A DNA stretch of 6,238 nucleotides from Myxococcales bacterium (GCA_027005175.1 JALTMC010000241.1:1-6238), one strand, 5' to 3'. Positions 1 through 6,238 are shown, counted from the stretch's first letter. Program-made: numbers and translations. The notes: generated by a model from the sequence alone, not told the origin.

Positions 1-1229
1 CTGCTGTCCCTGCCGTTTTGCTCGTGAGCATTTTTGTCTGGGGCTTCATGACGTTTGTGAATATGAGCACCGTTCCTGGGGATGCCATCGAAGTTCGCGT
101 CAATGCTTCTCGTTGGAGTTGGAGCTTTTCGTATCCTCGTCACGGTGTGAATGGCTCCTCTGAGCTTATTGTTCCGGCTGACCAAAATATCAAGCTTGTG
201 ATGATCTCTTCTGATGTTCTTCACAGTTTCTTTGTGCCGGAATTTCGTACCAAGCGCGATGTTCTGCCCAATCGCTATTCTGTGTTGTGGTTCAATACGC
301 CGAGCAAAGCTTTGACCCGTCTTAAGAAGGTCAATTCCAAGGAGCTTGAACTGGGAAATGTGGTTCAAAAAATCGGCTTTGCGGTGACACGTGGAAACGC
401 AGATTCTCTAGTCAAAGAGGGGCATATCTTGCTCAACGGTAAGGCACAGACAGATCCCTCCTTCAAACTGAAACTCCACGATGTTGTGGAGGTGAGGGTT
501 GCGTCGGATCTTAAGAAATCACTGTTGGCTCTGGAGAAAGCTCACAAGAAGAGTTTAAAGTCTGCTGCTGACAGTGATGCGAGAGACAAGCTGACGAAAC
601 AGTACACTGCAAAGTACAAGCAGATGGCACCTCTGTGGTTACGCTCTGTCTTGGCTGCAATGAAGACAGCTACGGAACTCACAAATAGCTTCCGCAATAA
701 CAGCATTGATATGGCTGGTATTAAGAAGATGCGTCCGGAGTGGATCTATGCTGACCTGAATGGTCTGCGTAGTATGTACGGTTTTGTCTCTGATGCATTC
801 AACATGCTCTGTACAGAATACTGTGGGAAAGAGCACTCTAAGATGATCACTCGTGTTCGTGTGGTTTCTCGAAAACTATACGGTGAATGGCTCAAGCGCA
901 CCTTATCGAAAGGTGCAACAGGTCCTGAGTTGCTCACTCGCTATGGTTGTACCTCTTGTCACTCTGTGAAAGATAGCTCCGTGAAGGTCGGTCCTTCTTT
1001 GAAAGGGGTCTATGGTCGAAAGCGTGTTGTTTTTGATTCCAAAACTGGAAAGAACCGCACCATTGTCCTGGAAAAGGCCGCATTCAAAAAGTATGTTCGC
1101 GAATCTATTCTCAAACCACAAGCAAAGATCGTTGTTGGTTTCAAAGGACAGAAGATGCCTACATTCAAAGGTCGAATCAAACAAGAAGAAATCGATATCT
1201 TGATCGATTATCTTGAAGGCTTGCGCTAA
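1..1229 (+). CDS. coxB: Cytochrome c oxidase subunit II with C-terminal cytochrome c domain and an internal S4-like insertion (5' end cut by window)
   Basis: This subunit accepts electrons from cytochrome c at the binuclear CuA centre on the periplasmic face and passes them to heme a of subunit I. The frame is open from base 3, starting inside the second membrane helix, so the TTG at 18 is not the true start; the signal region and first helix lie outside the window. Seen in order: the end of TM2 (about 3-65); a cupredoxin strand ending in WSWSFSYP; the first CuA histidine in DVLHSFFVPEF; VLPNRYSVLWF; an insertion of about 160 residues (306-791); the intact CuA signature CTEYCGKEHSKM (810-845); and a cytochrome c domain with CTSCH (948-962) and probable distal Met in GQKMP (1155-1157). 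All CuA ligands are present, so the protein looks functional despite the insertion. A C-terminal heme domain is typical of caa3 oxidases. coxA starts 19 bases downstream. Confidence 0.93.
   Translation, partial: AVPAVLLVSIFVWGFMTFVNMSTVPGDAIEVRVNASRWSWSFSYPRHGVNGSSELIVPADQNIKLVMISSDVLHSFFVPEFRTKRDVLPNRYSVLWFNTPSKALTRLKKVNSKELELGNVVQKIGFAVTRGNADSLVKEGHILLNGKAQTDPSFKLKLHDVVEVRVASDLKKSLLALEKAHKKSLKSAADSDARDKLTKQYTAKYKQMAPLWLRSVLAAMKTATELTNSFRNNSIDMAGIKKMRPEWIYADLNGLRSMYGFVSDAFNMLCTEYCGKEHSKMITRVRVVSRKLYGEWLKRTLSKGATGPELLTRYGCTSCHSVKDSSVKVGPSLKGVYGRKRVVFDSKTGKNRTIVLEKAAFKKYVRESILKPQAKIVVGFKGQKMPTFKGRIKQEEIDILIDYLEGLR
306..791 (+). other. In-frame insertion in the CuA domain of CoxB resembling the ribosomal protein S4 RNA-binding domain
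   Basis: In ordinary CoxB the strand VLPxRYxxLWF is followed after about 10-15 residues by the CuA cysteine motif. Here about 160 residues intervene. Bases 345-500 read like the S4 domain of bacterial RpsD: NVVQKIGFAVTR matches the family pattern of NVVYRLGFAxTR, KEGHILLNGK matches xHGHILVNGK, then PSFKL and DVVEVR match PSYxVKPGDVIEVR. A Lys/Ala-rich helical stretch (about 500-725) follows, then PEWIYADLNGL (735-767), which weakly recalls the PxWLxxDxxxL segment near the RpsD C-terminus. The insert is strongly basic and in frame at both ends. The S4 resemblance is judged by eye from remembered family consensus. What such a domain does on the periplasmic side is unknown; it could serve in subunit contacts or docking of a partner. 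Confidence 0.68.
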
Positions 1230-1248
1230 ATAAAGAAGGGTTTACACA

Positions 1249-2952
1249 ATGGTTACGACAACAGGTGATGTTGCCAGCGCTCCTGGCACAGAACACGATG
1301 ACAGCCACTTGAAGGACTTTATCCATGCGGATTCGTCTCTTTCCTCTTGGTTGCTGACGCTCGATCACAAACGCATTGGTTTGATGTATCTCGCGTCAAT
1401 CCTCACCTTTTTCTTTATTGGTGGGATGTTTGCCATCTTGATTCGTTTGGAACTCCTCCATCCAGCAGGCAAGTTCTTTACGGATGATCAGTACAATCGC
1501 ATCTTCACCTTGCATGGTGCGATTATGATCTTCTTGTTTTTGATTCCTTCTATTCCTGCTGCATTGGGGAATATCTTCTTGCCGTTGCAGTTGGGGGCGA
1601 AGGATGTGGCATTCCCGCGTCTCAATCTGGCCAGCTTTTATATCTATATCTTTGGTGCCATCTTCCTGGTCGCTGCTATCTTGTCGGGCGGCTTGGACAC
1701 AGGTTGGACCTTCTACACTCCTTATAGTAGTACATATACAACCTATCCCATGGCCATGTTGTACTCCACTCTTGGAGTGTTTATCCTCGGGTTCTCCTCC
1801 ATTTTGACGGGTCTTAACTTTATCGTTACGATTCACAAGATGCGTGCACCAGGCATGACATGGCGTAAGATGCCCCTGTTCTTATGGGCCATTTATGCGA
1901 CCTCTATTATTCAGCTACTGGCCACTCCCGTATTGGCGATTACTGTCTTGTTGCTCTTTTTTGAGCGCATCTTTCAAATCGGTATCTTTGATCCAGCTCT
2001 CGGTGGTGACCCTGTCTTGTTCCAGCACTTCTTCTGGTTCTACTCTCACCCCGCTGTTTATATTATGGTCTTGCCCGGCTTCGGGGTCATCAGTGAAGTG
2101 ATTGCAACTCACGCACGCAAGCGCATCTTTGGCTATGTGCCCATCGCCGCTTCTTCTGTTGCAATCGCCTTGATCGGGTTCCTTGTCTGGGGTCATCATA
2201 TGTTCGTCAGCGGTCAGTCTGCTGTCGCTTCTGTGATCTTCTCTTTTCTTACCTTTGCGATCGCTGTTCCCACTGCGATTAAGGTTTTTAGCTGGGTCAC
2301 TACCTTGTATGGCGGCTCGATTCGCCTGACGACTCCAATGTTACACGCTCTCTCTTTTATCTTCCTGTTTGTGATTGGTGGCGTGACGGGTATCTTCCTG
2401 GCTACTCTCGCTACCGATGTTCACTTGCATGATACATACTTTGTGGTTGCACACTTTCACTATGTGATGGTTGGTGGTACTCTCGTGGCCTTCCTGGCAG
2501 GACTGCACCACTGGTGGCCCAAGATGTTCGGCACCATGTACAACGAATTTTGGGGGCGAATTGCCGCTGTCCTGATCTTCCTTGGTTTCAATGTTACCTT
2601 CTTTGTTCAGTTTGTGGTGGGCACCCGAGGTATGCCTCGTCGCTATCACACCTATGCCAAGGTGTCCAAAGAATTGTTAGCTGAATTCCAAATGTGGCAC
2701 CGCATCTCGACCTTTGGCTCTTGGATCTTACTGCTTGGTCTTTCAATCACCGCAGTCTATCTTTTTGCTTCGTTTTGGCGTGGCTTTATCAAAGGTAAGT
2801 TTGATGCAGGAGACAACCCTTGGGGTGGAAAAAGCCTGGAGTGGGAGACACAAAGTCCGCCTGTTGTACACAACTTTGTCAACGACCCGGTCTGTTTGCA
2901 TGGACCATACGAATACGATGAAATTGATCGATCTGCTGAGAAGGGGCATTAA
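1249..2952 (+). CDS. coxA: Cytochrome c oxidase subunit I, A2-type (YS motif)
   Basis: Catalytic subunit of the oxidase: reduces O2 to water at heme a3-CuB and pumps protons across the inner membrane. The 567-residue length and about twelve hydrophobic helices fit the family. Visible ligands: His89 in the FTLHG motif and His404 for heme a; His402 for heme a3 (in VVAHFHYVM); His267, His316 and His317 for CuB, with cross-link Tyr271 in SHPAVY. Lys345 in PTAIKVFSW marks the K proton channel; Asp119 and Asn126 in [11 protein letters not shown] mark the D-channel entrance; Arg464-Arg465 in GMPRRY are the heme propionate arginines. The D-channel glutamate of HPEVY is Ala269, with Tyr265-Ser266 one turn earlier, which defines the A2 (YS) class known from Rhodothermus and Thermus caa3 oxidases. 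The start has a Shine-Dalgarno AGAAGGG at 1234-1240, 8 bases upstream. The stop is 2 bases before coxC. Confidence 0.98.
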   Translation: MVTTTGDVASAPGTEHDDSHLKDFIHADSSLSSWLLTLDHKRIGLMYLASILTFFFIGGMFAILIRLELLHPAGKFFTDDQYNRIFTLHGAIMIFLFLIPSIPAALGNIFLPLQLGAKDVAFPRLNLASFYIYIFGAIFLVAAILSGGLDTGWTFYTPYSSTYTTYPMAMLYSTLGVFILGFSSILTGLNFIVTIHKMRAPGMTWRKMPLFLWAIYATSIIQLLATPVLAITVLLLFFERIFQIGIFDPALGGDPVLFQHFFWFYSHPAVYIMVLPGFGVISEVIATHARKRIFGYVPIAASSVAIALIGFLVWGHHMFVSGQSAVASVIFSFLTFAIAVPTAIKVFSWVTTLYGGSIRLTTPMLHALSFIFLFVIGGVTGIFLATLATDVHLHDTYFVVAHFHYVMVGGTLVAFLAGLHHWWPKMFGTMYNEFWGRIAAVLIFLGFNVTFFVQFVVGTRGMPRRYHTYAKVSKELLAEFQMWHRISTFGSWILLLGLSITAVYLFASFWRGFIKGKFDAGDNPWGGKSLEWETQSPPVVHNFVNDPVCLHGPYEYDEIDRSAEKGH

Positions 2953-2954
2953 GC

Positions 2955-3620
2955 ATGGCACACGATGCACACGCTGAGCATCCAGAGTTTTTGCAACACC
3001 ATTTCTATACACCGGAGCAGCAAGCTGCTTCCTCAAAGTTGGGAATGTGGTTGTTTCTCGCGCAGGAGATTCTGTTCTTTAGTGGGCTGTTTATGGCTTA
3101 CTTTGCGTTCCGTTTCTTCTACCCGGCTACATTTCTGGCTGCACACGAACATTTGAACGTTTTTGCGGGAACGCTCAATACGTTCTTCCTCATTACCAGT
3201 AGTCTGACCATGGCTCTGGGTGTGCGAGCTGCACAAGTGGGGAACAAAAAAAGTCTGGAGTTCAATCTGATCTTGACCATCGCCTTGGCCTGCGCCTTTG
3301 TTGTGGTAAAGTATTTTGAGTACTCCCATAAGATTCATGCAGGTCTCTTGCCCAAAGCCTTCTTTGGGACAGGTGGCTTCTCTGCCCAAGGTCTGGCTGA
3401 CAACTCCCATATCTTCTTTGCACTCTACTTTACAATGACTGGGCTTCACGCTCTACACGTCATGGTCGGAATTGGTCTGCTAGTATGGATCTATATCCGT
3501 GCGACTCAAGGTAAATTCAGTGCAGAGTACTACTCTCCCGTCGAAAACGTCGGGTTGTATTGGCACCTTGTTGACCTGATCTGGATCTTCCTATTTCCAC
3601 TTCTCTATCTCGTTCGCTAA
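2955..3620 (+). CDS. coxC: Cytochrome c oxidase subunit III
   Basis: Integral membrane subunit that stabilises the catalytic core and supports proton uptake; it carries no metal. The 221 residues give about five membrane helices (roughly 28-52, 70-90, 103-122, 152-178 and 199-220), matching the short bacterial form that lacks the first two helices of longer subunit III proteins. Family signatures seen: [40 protein letters not shown] with its conserved membrane glutamate (Glu122), [13 protein letters not shown] and the C-terminal [20 protein letters not shown]. The N-terminus is soluble and His-rich. The ATG lies 2 bases after the coxA stop, and its Shine-Dalgarno (GAGAAGGGG, about 2938-2946) lies inside the end of coxA, so translation of the two genes is probably coupled. 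An unannotated loop with Gly/Phe-rich sequence (about residues 130-150) separates the third and fourth helices. Confidence 0.97.
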   Translation: MAHDAHAEHPEFLQHHFYTPEQQAASSKLGMWLFLAQEILFFSGLFMAYFAFRFFYPATFLAAHEHLNVFAGTLNTFFLITSSLTMALGVRAAQVGNKKSLEFNLILTIALACAFVVVKYFEYSHKIHAGLLPKAFFGTGGFSAQGLADNSHIFFALYFTMTGLHALHVMVGIGLLVWIYIRATQGKFSAEYYSPVENVGLYWHLVDLIWIFLFPLLYLVR

Positions 3621-3640
3621 CTCGGAAGGGAGAATATATA

Positions 3641-4855
3641 ATGGCTATGCACCACGCGGAGGGTACTCCAACTGGACACGAGGGACACGAACATCATGTG
3701 CTTCCTCTGAAAGTCTATGTCGGTGTCTATCTGACTTTGTTGGTCCTAACCTATATCACTGTTCAGGTCTCCTTTCTGGGCCTGGGGGTCCTGGCTCTTC
3801 CTGTCGCTATGATTGTTGCTGTGATCAAAGCAGGATTTGTCGTTGGATTCTTTATGCACTTGCGCTATGACGACCGCTTCTTTAGCCTCGTCTTCTTTTC
3901 ATCGATGTTTTTCATTGCTGTCTTCTTTTCGTTCACTTTGGCCGACTTGATGACTCGTGGAAAACTGACTTATGAACACCAAAACTTCTCACCTTTGCTG
4001 GAAAAAACAAAAGTGAGTGCCAGTCTCGGTGGACACGCTTATGCCTTGACCGCACACGAAGCTATGGCTGCGAACAAGCATAAACAACCGGCTCACAAAC
4101 ACGCTGCACCCGCTGCTCGACACGCCGCACCTGTTGCTCGACACGCTGTGCCTGTTGCTGCTTACAAGGCACCACCCGCTGCAGTGTTGGCTGCAGGAAA
4201 AACGAAGTACACCCAACTGTGTGCGCTTTGTCATGGGGCTACAGGGATGGGTGATGGTCCTGGAGCGAAGGGGCTGAAAATCAAGCCTCCCGCTTATGGT
4301 AAAGGTGTATTCCGCCTCTCAGGTGGAACCTTTGCTGGCATCATGAAGGTGATTAAGAACGGCAACATGAAGAATGGTATGGCCGCTTATGGATGGATTC
4401 CTAAGAAAGACCGTACGGCTCTGGCCCGCTATATCCTTCACCTTGCACACCTTGGCACCAAGGGCAAAACAAAAGCACCTGTAGTGAAAGCTCCAAAAGC
4501 TCCGAAAGCCGCTTCTGTTCATCGTGTTGCTGCCAAACCCAAAAAGCCCGCATACAAGCCAGCTCCTGCTGCTGTGTTGGCTGTGGGTAAAGCAAAGTTT
4601 ACGCAGCTGTGTGCTCTTTGTCATGGAGCGACAGGGATGGGTGATGGCCCCGGAGCGAAGGGTCTAAAGGTTAAGCCTCCCGCTTATGGTAAAGGTGTGT
4701 TCCGTCTGTCAGGTGGAACCTTTGCTGGTCTCATGAAGGTGATCAAGAACGGTAACATGAAGAATGGTATGGCTGCTTATGGCTGGATGCCAAAGAAAGA
4801 CCGCGCTGCTCTTGCACACTATATCCTTCACCTCGCCCATCAAGGCACCAAGTAA
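3641..4855 (+). CDS. coxD: Cytochrome c oxidase subunit IV fused to two tandem cytochrome c domains
   Basis: Residues 1-105 are a prokaryotic subunit IV: a His-rich N-terminus, then three helices (about 24-47, 50-74, 79-103) with LPLKVYVGVYLTLLVLTYIT and the conserved IKAGFVVGFFMHLRYDDRF region. Subunit IV normally ends at about 100-120 residues; this one continues to 404. A linker rich in His, Ala and Pro (about 140-180) leads to cytochrome c domain 1 (about 182-274, CALCH at residue 194, probable distal Met247). A Lys/Ala/Pro-rich linker leads to domain 2 (about 312-404, CALCH at residue 324, probable Met377). With three helices and a cytoplasmic N-terminus the tail would face the periplasm, as heme attachment requires. 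Inferred role: a tethered diheme module passing electrons to the CoxB heme and CuA. The start has GGAAGGGAG at 3624-3632, 8 bases upstream; a second ATG at 3647 is possible but less well spaced. It is the last gene of the operon. Confidence 0.9.
   Translation: MAMHHAEGTPTGHEGHEHHVLPLKVYVGVYLTLLVLTYITVQVSFLGLGVLALPVAMIVAVIKAGFVVGFFMHLRYDDRFFSLVFFSSMFFIAVFFSFTLADLMTRGKLTYEHQNFSPLLEKTKVSASLGGHAYALTAHEAMAANKHKQPAHKHAAPAARHAAPVARHAVPVAAYKAPPAAVLAAGKTKYTQLCALCHGATGMGDGPGAKGLKIKPPAYGKGVFRLSGGTFAGIMKVIKNGNMKNGMAAYGWIPKKDRTALARYILHLAHLGTKGKTKAPVVKAPKAPKAASVHRVAAKPKKPAYKPAPAAVLAVGKAKFTQLCALCHGATGMGDGPGAKGLKVKPPAYGKGVFRLSGGTFAGLMKVIKNGNMKNGMAAYGWMPKKDRAALAHYILHLAHQGTK
4184..4852 (+). repeat. Tandem duplication of a cytochrome c domain inside the coxD fusion gene (390-base period)
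   Basis: Two units, 4184-4462 and 4574-4852, encode 93 residues each and align without gaps; I count 9 differences, about 90% identity. Both carry CALCHGATGMGDGPGAKGLK, PPAYGKGVFRLSGGTFAG and the NGNMKNGMAAYGW segment with the likely Met ligand. Long DNA stretches are also identical, for example around CATGAAGAATGGTATGG. Most differences are conservative (I/V, I/L, Y/F) or surface changes. The offset of 390 bases keeps frame. The linkers before each unit are also related (ending in PAAVLA) but differ in length and composition. Confidence 0.95.
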
Positions 4856-4990
4856 TATCGGGGCTGCGAGCCTTCCATGTCCCGAATATCCTTCACCTCG
4901 CCCACTAAGGTACCAAGTTATCCCGCAAGTGTAAGAGAAGTGGAGTTGGCCTAAGCCAACTCCACTTCTCCCACCAGGGCACCAAGTCAT
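4821..4990 (+). repeat. Decaying tandem copies of the coxD fusion gene 3' end after its stop codon
   Basis: The last 35 bases of the gene (4821-4855, encoding ILHLAHQGTK and the stop) recur at 4886-4920 with 4 mismatches; the first 19 bases are identical (ATATCCTTCACCTCGCCCA). A third, weaker copy at 4965-4990 matches 4831-4856 at 21 of 26 bases, including GGGCACCAAGT. The spacings are 65 and 69 bases, neither a multiple of three, and no open heme domain accompanies the copies, so they are non-coding remnants rather than further exons of the protein. Confidence 0.75.
4935..4970 (+). terminator. Perfect 16-bp stem-loop at the end of the cox operon
   Basis: Left arm 4935-4950 (GAGAAGTGGAGTTGGC) and right arm 4955-4970 are exact reverse complements around a CTAA loop. 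The position, 80 bases after the last cox stop codon and before a new promoter, fits a transcription terminator or an RNA 3'-end stabilising hairpin. No U-tract follows, so it is not a textbook intrinsic terminator; the hairpin itself is certain, its role is inferred. Confidence 0.55.
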
Positions 4991-5161
4991 CTCACCCATT
5001 AAAGCCTTGTAGTACTCTCTTCTCTCTCTTCCATCAAACTTCGAAAAAAAAATGAGGTAAGGTCTCTTCAGGTCTTGCTATCTTTTCTCTCCCGCACCAG
5101 TTTAACTGCAATGTCTGGCCTGCTTCCAACAAGATCATCCCACATCGATCGTGTTGTTTTA

Positions 5162-5190
5162 TTGACGTAGAGCCCTCTTCTTCCTATGCT
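5162..5190 (+). promoter_or_regulatory. Candidate sigma70-type promoter of the transglycosylase gene
   Basis: TTGACG (5162-5167, 5 of 6 to the -35 consensus) and TATGCT (5185-5190, 4 of 6 to the -10 consensus) are separated by 17 bases. The leader to the ATG at 5262 would be about 65 bases and AT-rich. A second -10-like sequence, CTATAA (5209-5214), has no good -35 partner. Confidence 0.4.
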
Positions 5191-5261
5191 TAACCTTGTT
5201 TGGGAATACTATAAGTGTTTGTAATTATATATTGTTATACATTTTTGCGTTGGGGGAGACC

Positions 5262-6238
5262 ATGAGTTCTCGTTGGAGATTGTCTTGGAGTGGGTTGCTT
5301 GTTGTAGGGCTTCTAGCGTCTGGCTGTGTTCATCATTCACAAGTGAGACGAACTTCTCCCTCACAAGTAAGTCATAGACGGTCTCACCAACATCGAGTAC
5401 GTCAGGCTCCTTCACGAGTGTCGAGGATCGCTGTGGCTCGGGCCACCCCTTCCTTGGGTTCCAGTCAACAGAAGGCCCTACGTCCTTCTATCAAGCGGTT
5501 GCCTCCGTTGCGTATTGCAGGTGTCGATATGCCAAGGCACCCAAGCTTCTTGCAGATCCTGAAGCGTTTCCGTCAATCGGACTGGGGAGTTGTATCTCTG
5601 TCATTACGTCGCCATCGACTCTATTTCAAGACGATGGCTCGCGAGTTTCGTCGGCACGGTATTCCCACAGGAATCCTCTTTTTGGCCGGGGTTGAGTCGG
5701 GTTTCCATCCACGTATTCATTCTGGCAAAAAAGCGATGGGCACTTGGCAGTTTATTCCTAAAACAGGCCGTCGTTATGGACTCTCGATCACAACTTGGAT
5801 CGACGAACGCCGGAATGTTCAGAAAGCATCCCGCGCTGCTGCAAGGTATCTTCGCACCTTATACAAAAGGTTTGGTAGCTGGCCCAAAGCCGTCTCGGCT
5901 TACAACTGTGGAGAGGCATGTCTCGCCCGGATCGTAAAGCGTTGTCCGAACCAAACCATGTGGGAAATTCGACTGAACCCAAGATGTCGATTAAGTCGCG
6001 AAACCACCGAGCATGTCGCGCGGATCTATGCACAGCTGTATTACTGGAAGTATCCTCCACGCGATCGAAGAATGCCAAGGATCTTACCTTCTGTGCAATA
6101 CAAATCGGTTCACACACCCGGTCCGGTCTTTCTGGAGGATGTTGCAAACTATATCAAGATGAAGCCAAAAGACCTATACGAACTTAACCCTGAGTTATCT
6201 TCCTGGACAACTCCTCCTGGTCAGCGATACTCTCTTAA
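5262..6238 (+). CDS. MltD-like membrane-bound lytic murein transglycosylase, lipoprotein (3' end cut by window)
   Basis: Lytic transglycosylases cleave the MurNAc-GlcNAc bond of peptidoglycan to form 1,6-anhydroMurNAc ends. The frame opens with ATG at 5262 (GGGGGAG at 5252-5258, only 3 bases upstream) and stays open for 325 codons to the window edge. Residues 1-22 are a lipoprotein signal ending LLASGC with lipidated Cys22. Residues 23-88 are a low-complexity linker rich in Arg, Ser, His and Pro. The SLT domain follows: FLAGVESGFHP with catalytic Glu145, then AMGTWQFIPKTGRRYGL, SWPKAVSAYNCGE, and a helix RETTEHVARIYAQLYYW. After it, GPVFLEDVANYIKMKPKDL and LNPELSSWTTPPGQRYSL match the region that follows the SLT domain in MltD, usually before LysM repeats, which would lie beyond the edge. 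Four cysteines (216, 220, 228, 242) fall in the second half of the SLT domain, where the usual motif is AYNAG. It probably has its own promoter, separate from the cox operon. Confidence 0.88.
   Translation, partial: MSSRWRLSWSGLLVVGLLASGCVHHSQVRRTSPSQVSHRRSHQHRVRQAPSRVSRIAVARATPSLGSSQQKALRPSIKRLPPLRIAGVDMPRHPSFLQILKRFRQSDWGVVSLSLRRHRLYFKTMAREFRRHGIPTGILFLAGVESGFHPRIHSGKKAMGTWQFIPKTGRRYGLSITTWIDERRNVQKASRAAARYLRTLYKRFGSWPKAVSAYNCGEACLARIVKRCPNQTMWEIRLNPRCRLSRETTEHVARIYAQLYYWKYPPRDRRMPRILPSVQYKSVHTPGPVFLEDVANYIKMKPKDLYELNPELSSWTTPPGQRYSL

Larger units (their letters stand above)
4856..5261. other. Intergenic region between the cox operon and the transglycosylase gene
   Basis: These 406 bases contain no convincing gene on either strand. 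The left part (to about 4990) holds degenerate copies of the preceding gene's end and a perfect hairpin. The middle (about 4991-5160) has a pyrimidine-rich stretch near 5012-5031 and a run of nine A at 5044-5052, with no feature I can name. The right part holds a promoter-like pair at 5162-5190 and an AT-rich leader before the next gene. Confidence 0.7.

Noticed and set aside
18-20. TTG as the start codon of the first gene
   Set aside because: The frame is open back to base 3 and encodes the expected membrane helix, so the gene begins before the window.
306-791. Insertion read as a separate rpsD gene or pseudogene between two broken coxB halves
   Set aside because: It is in frame at both ends with no stop codon, has no start or ribosome site of its own, and the flanking CuA halves are intact and complementary.
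1396-1836. Open frame of 146 codons on the minus strand opposite coxA
   Set aside because: Low-complexity polar sequence with no recognisable family, antisense to a strongly conserved gene; a shadow frame.
4858-4885. Short inverted repeat TCGGG...CCCGA just after the coxD stop
   Set aside because: Only five pairs in the outer stem with a small inner GGCT/AGCC stem; too weak to call beside the 16-bp hairpin.
4709-4999. Minus-strand open frame covering the end of the coxD fusion gene and the repeats
   Set aside because: Most of it is antisense to the heme domain and repeat copies; similar antisense frames appear opposite domain 1, as expected from the duplication.
5044-5052. Run of nine A as a minus-strand terminator U-tract
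   Set aside because: No stable GC-rich stem sits beside it in the needed orientation, and no minus-strand gene would need it.
5209-5241. Alternative promoter built from CTATAA (5209) or TATACA (5236)
   Set aside because: Neither has a recognisable -35 element at 16-18 bases; the TTGACG/TATGCT pair is better.
5590-5937. Open frame of 115 codons on the plus strand inside the transglycosylase region
   Set aside because: It is in another frame of the transglycosylase gene, which shows clear family motifs through the same bases.

Overview
The window is bacterial and carries the distal part of an aerobic respiration operon encoding a caa3-type cytochrome c oxidase (aa3 heme-copper oxidase with c-type heme domains), followed by a separate cell-wall gene. 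A lipoprotein signal on a lytic transglycosylase points to a Gram-negative host with an outer membrane. The style of the oxidase genes (His-rich N-termini on subunits III and IV, YS motif in subunit I, cytochrome c fused to subunit II) resembles Myxococcota, Bdellovibrionota and other former deltaproteobacterial lineages, but the taxon cannot be fixed from sequence alone.

Layout, all on the plus strand. Bases 1-1229: 3' part of coxB (subunit II), entering from the left edge in its second membrane helix. It holds the CuA domain, a roughly 160-residue insertion resembling the RNA-binding S4 domain of ribosomal protein S4, and a C-terminal monoheme cytochrome c domain. Bases 1249-2952: coxA (subunit I, A2/YS type). 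Bases 2955-3620: coxC (subunit III). Bases 3641-4855: a fusion of coxD (subunit IV) to two nearly identical cytochrome c domains. Gene gaps are 2-20 bases and each downstream gene has a good Shine-Dalgarno sequence, so these four form one operon. Bases 4856-5261 are intergenic: two decaying copies of the 3' end of the coxD fusion gene, a perfect 16-bp hairpin likely to end the operon, and a candidate sigma70 promoter. Bases 5262-6238: 5' part of an MltD-like lipoprotein lytic transglycosylase that runs off the right edge, so no stop codon is visible.

How the genes work together: CoxA holds heme a and the heme a3-CuB oxygen-reducing site, CoxB holds CuA and a c heme that feeds it, CoxC and CoxD are the small membrane subunits. 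Three CxxCH heme sites (one on CoxB, two on the CoxD tail) are tethered to one oxidase, suggesting a built-in electron delivery chain on the periplasmic face.

The most unusual points are the S4-like domain inserted inside the CuA fold, where rRNA binding is not expected, and the diheme tail on CoxD with its 90% identical repeat units and decayed repeat remnants after the stop codon.
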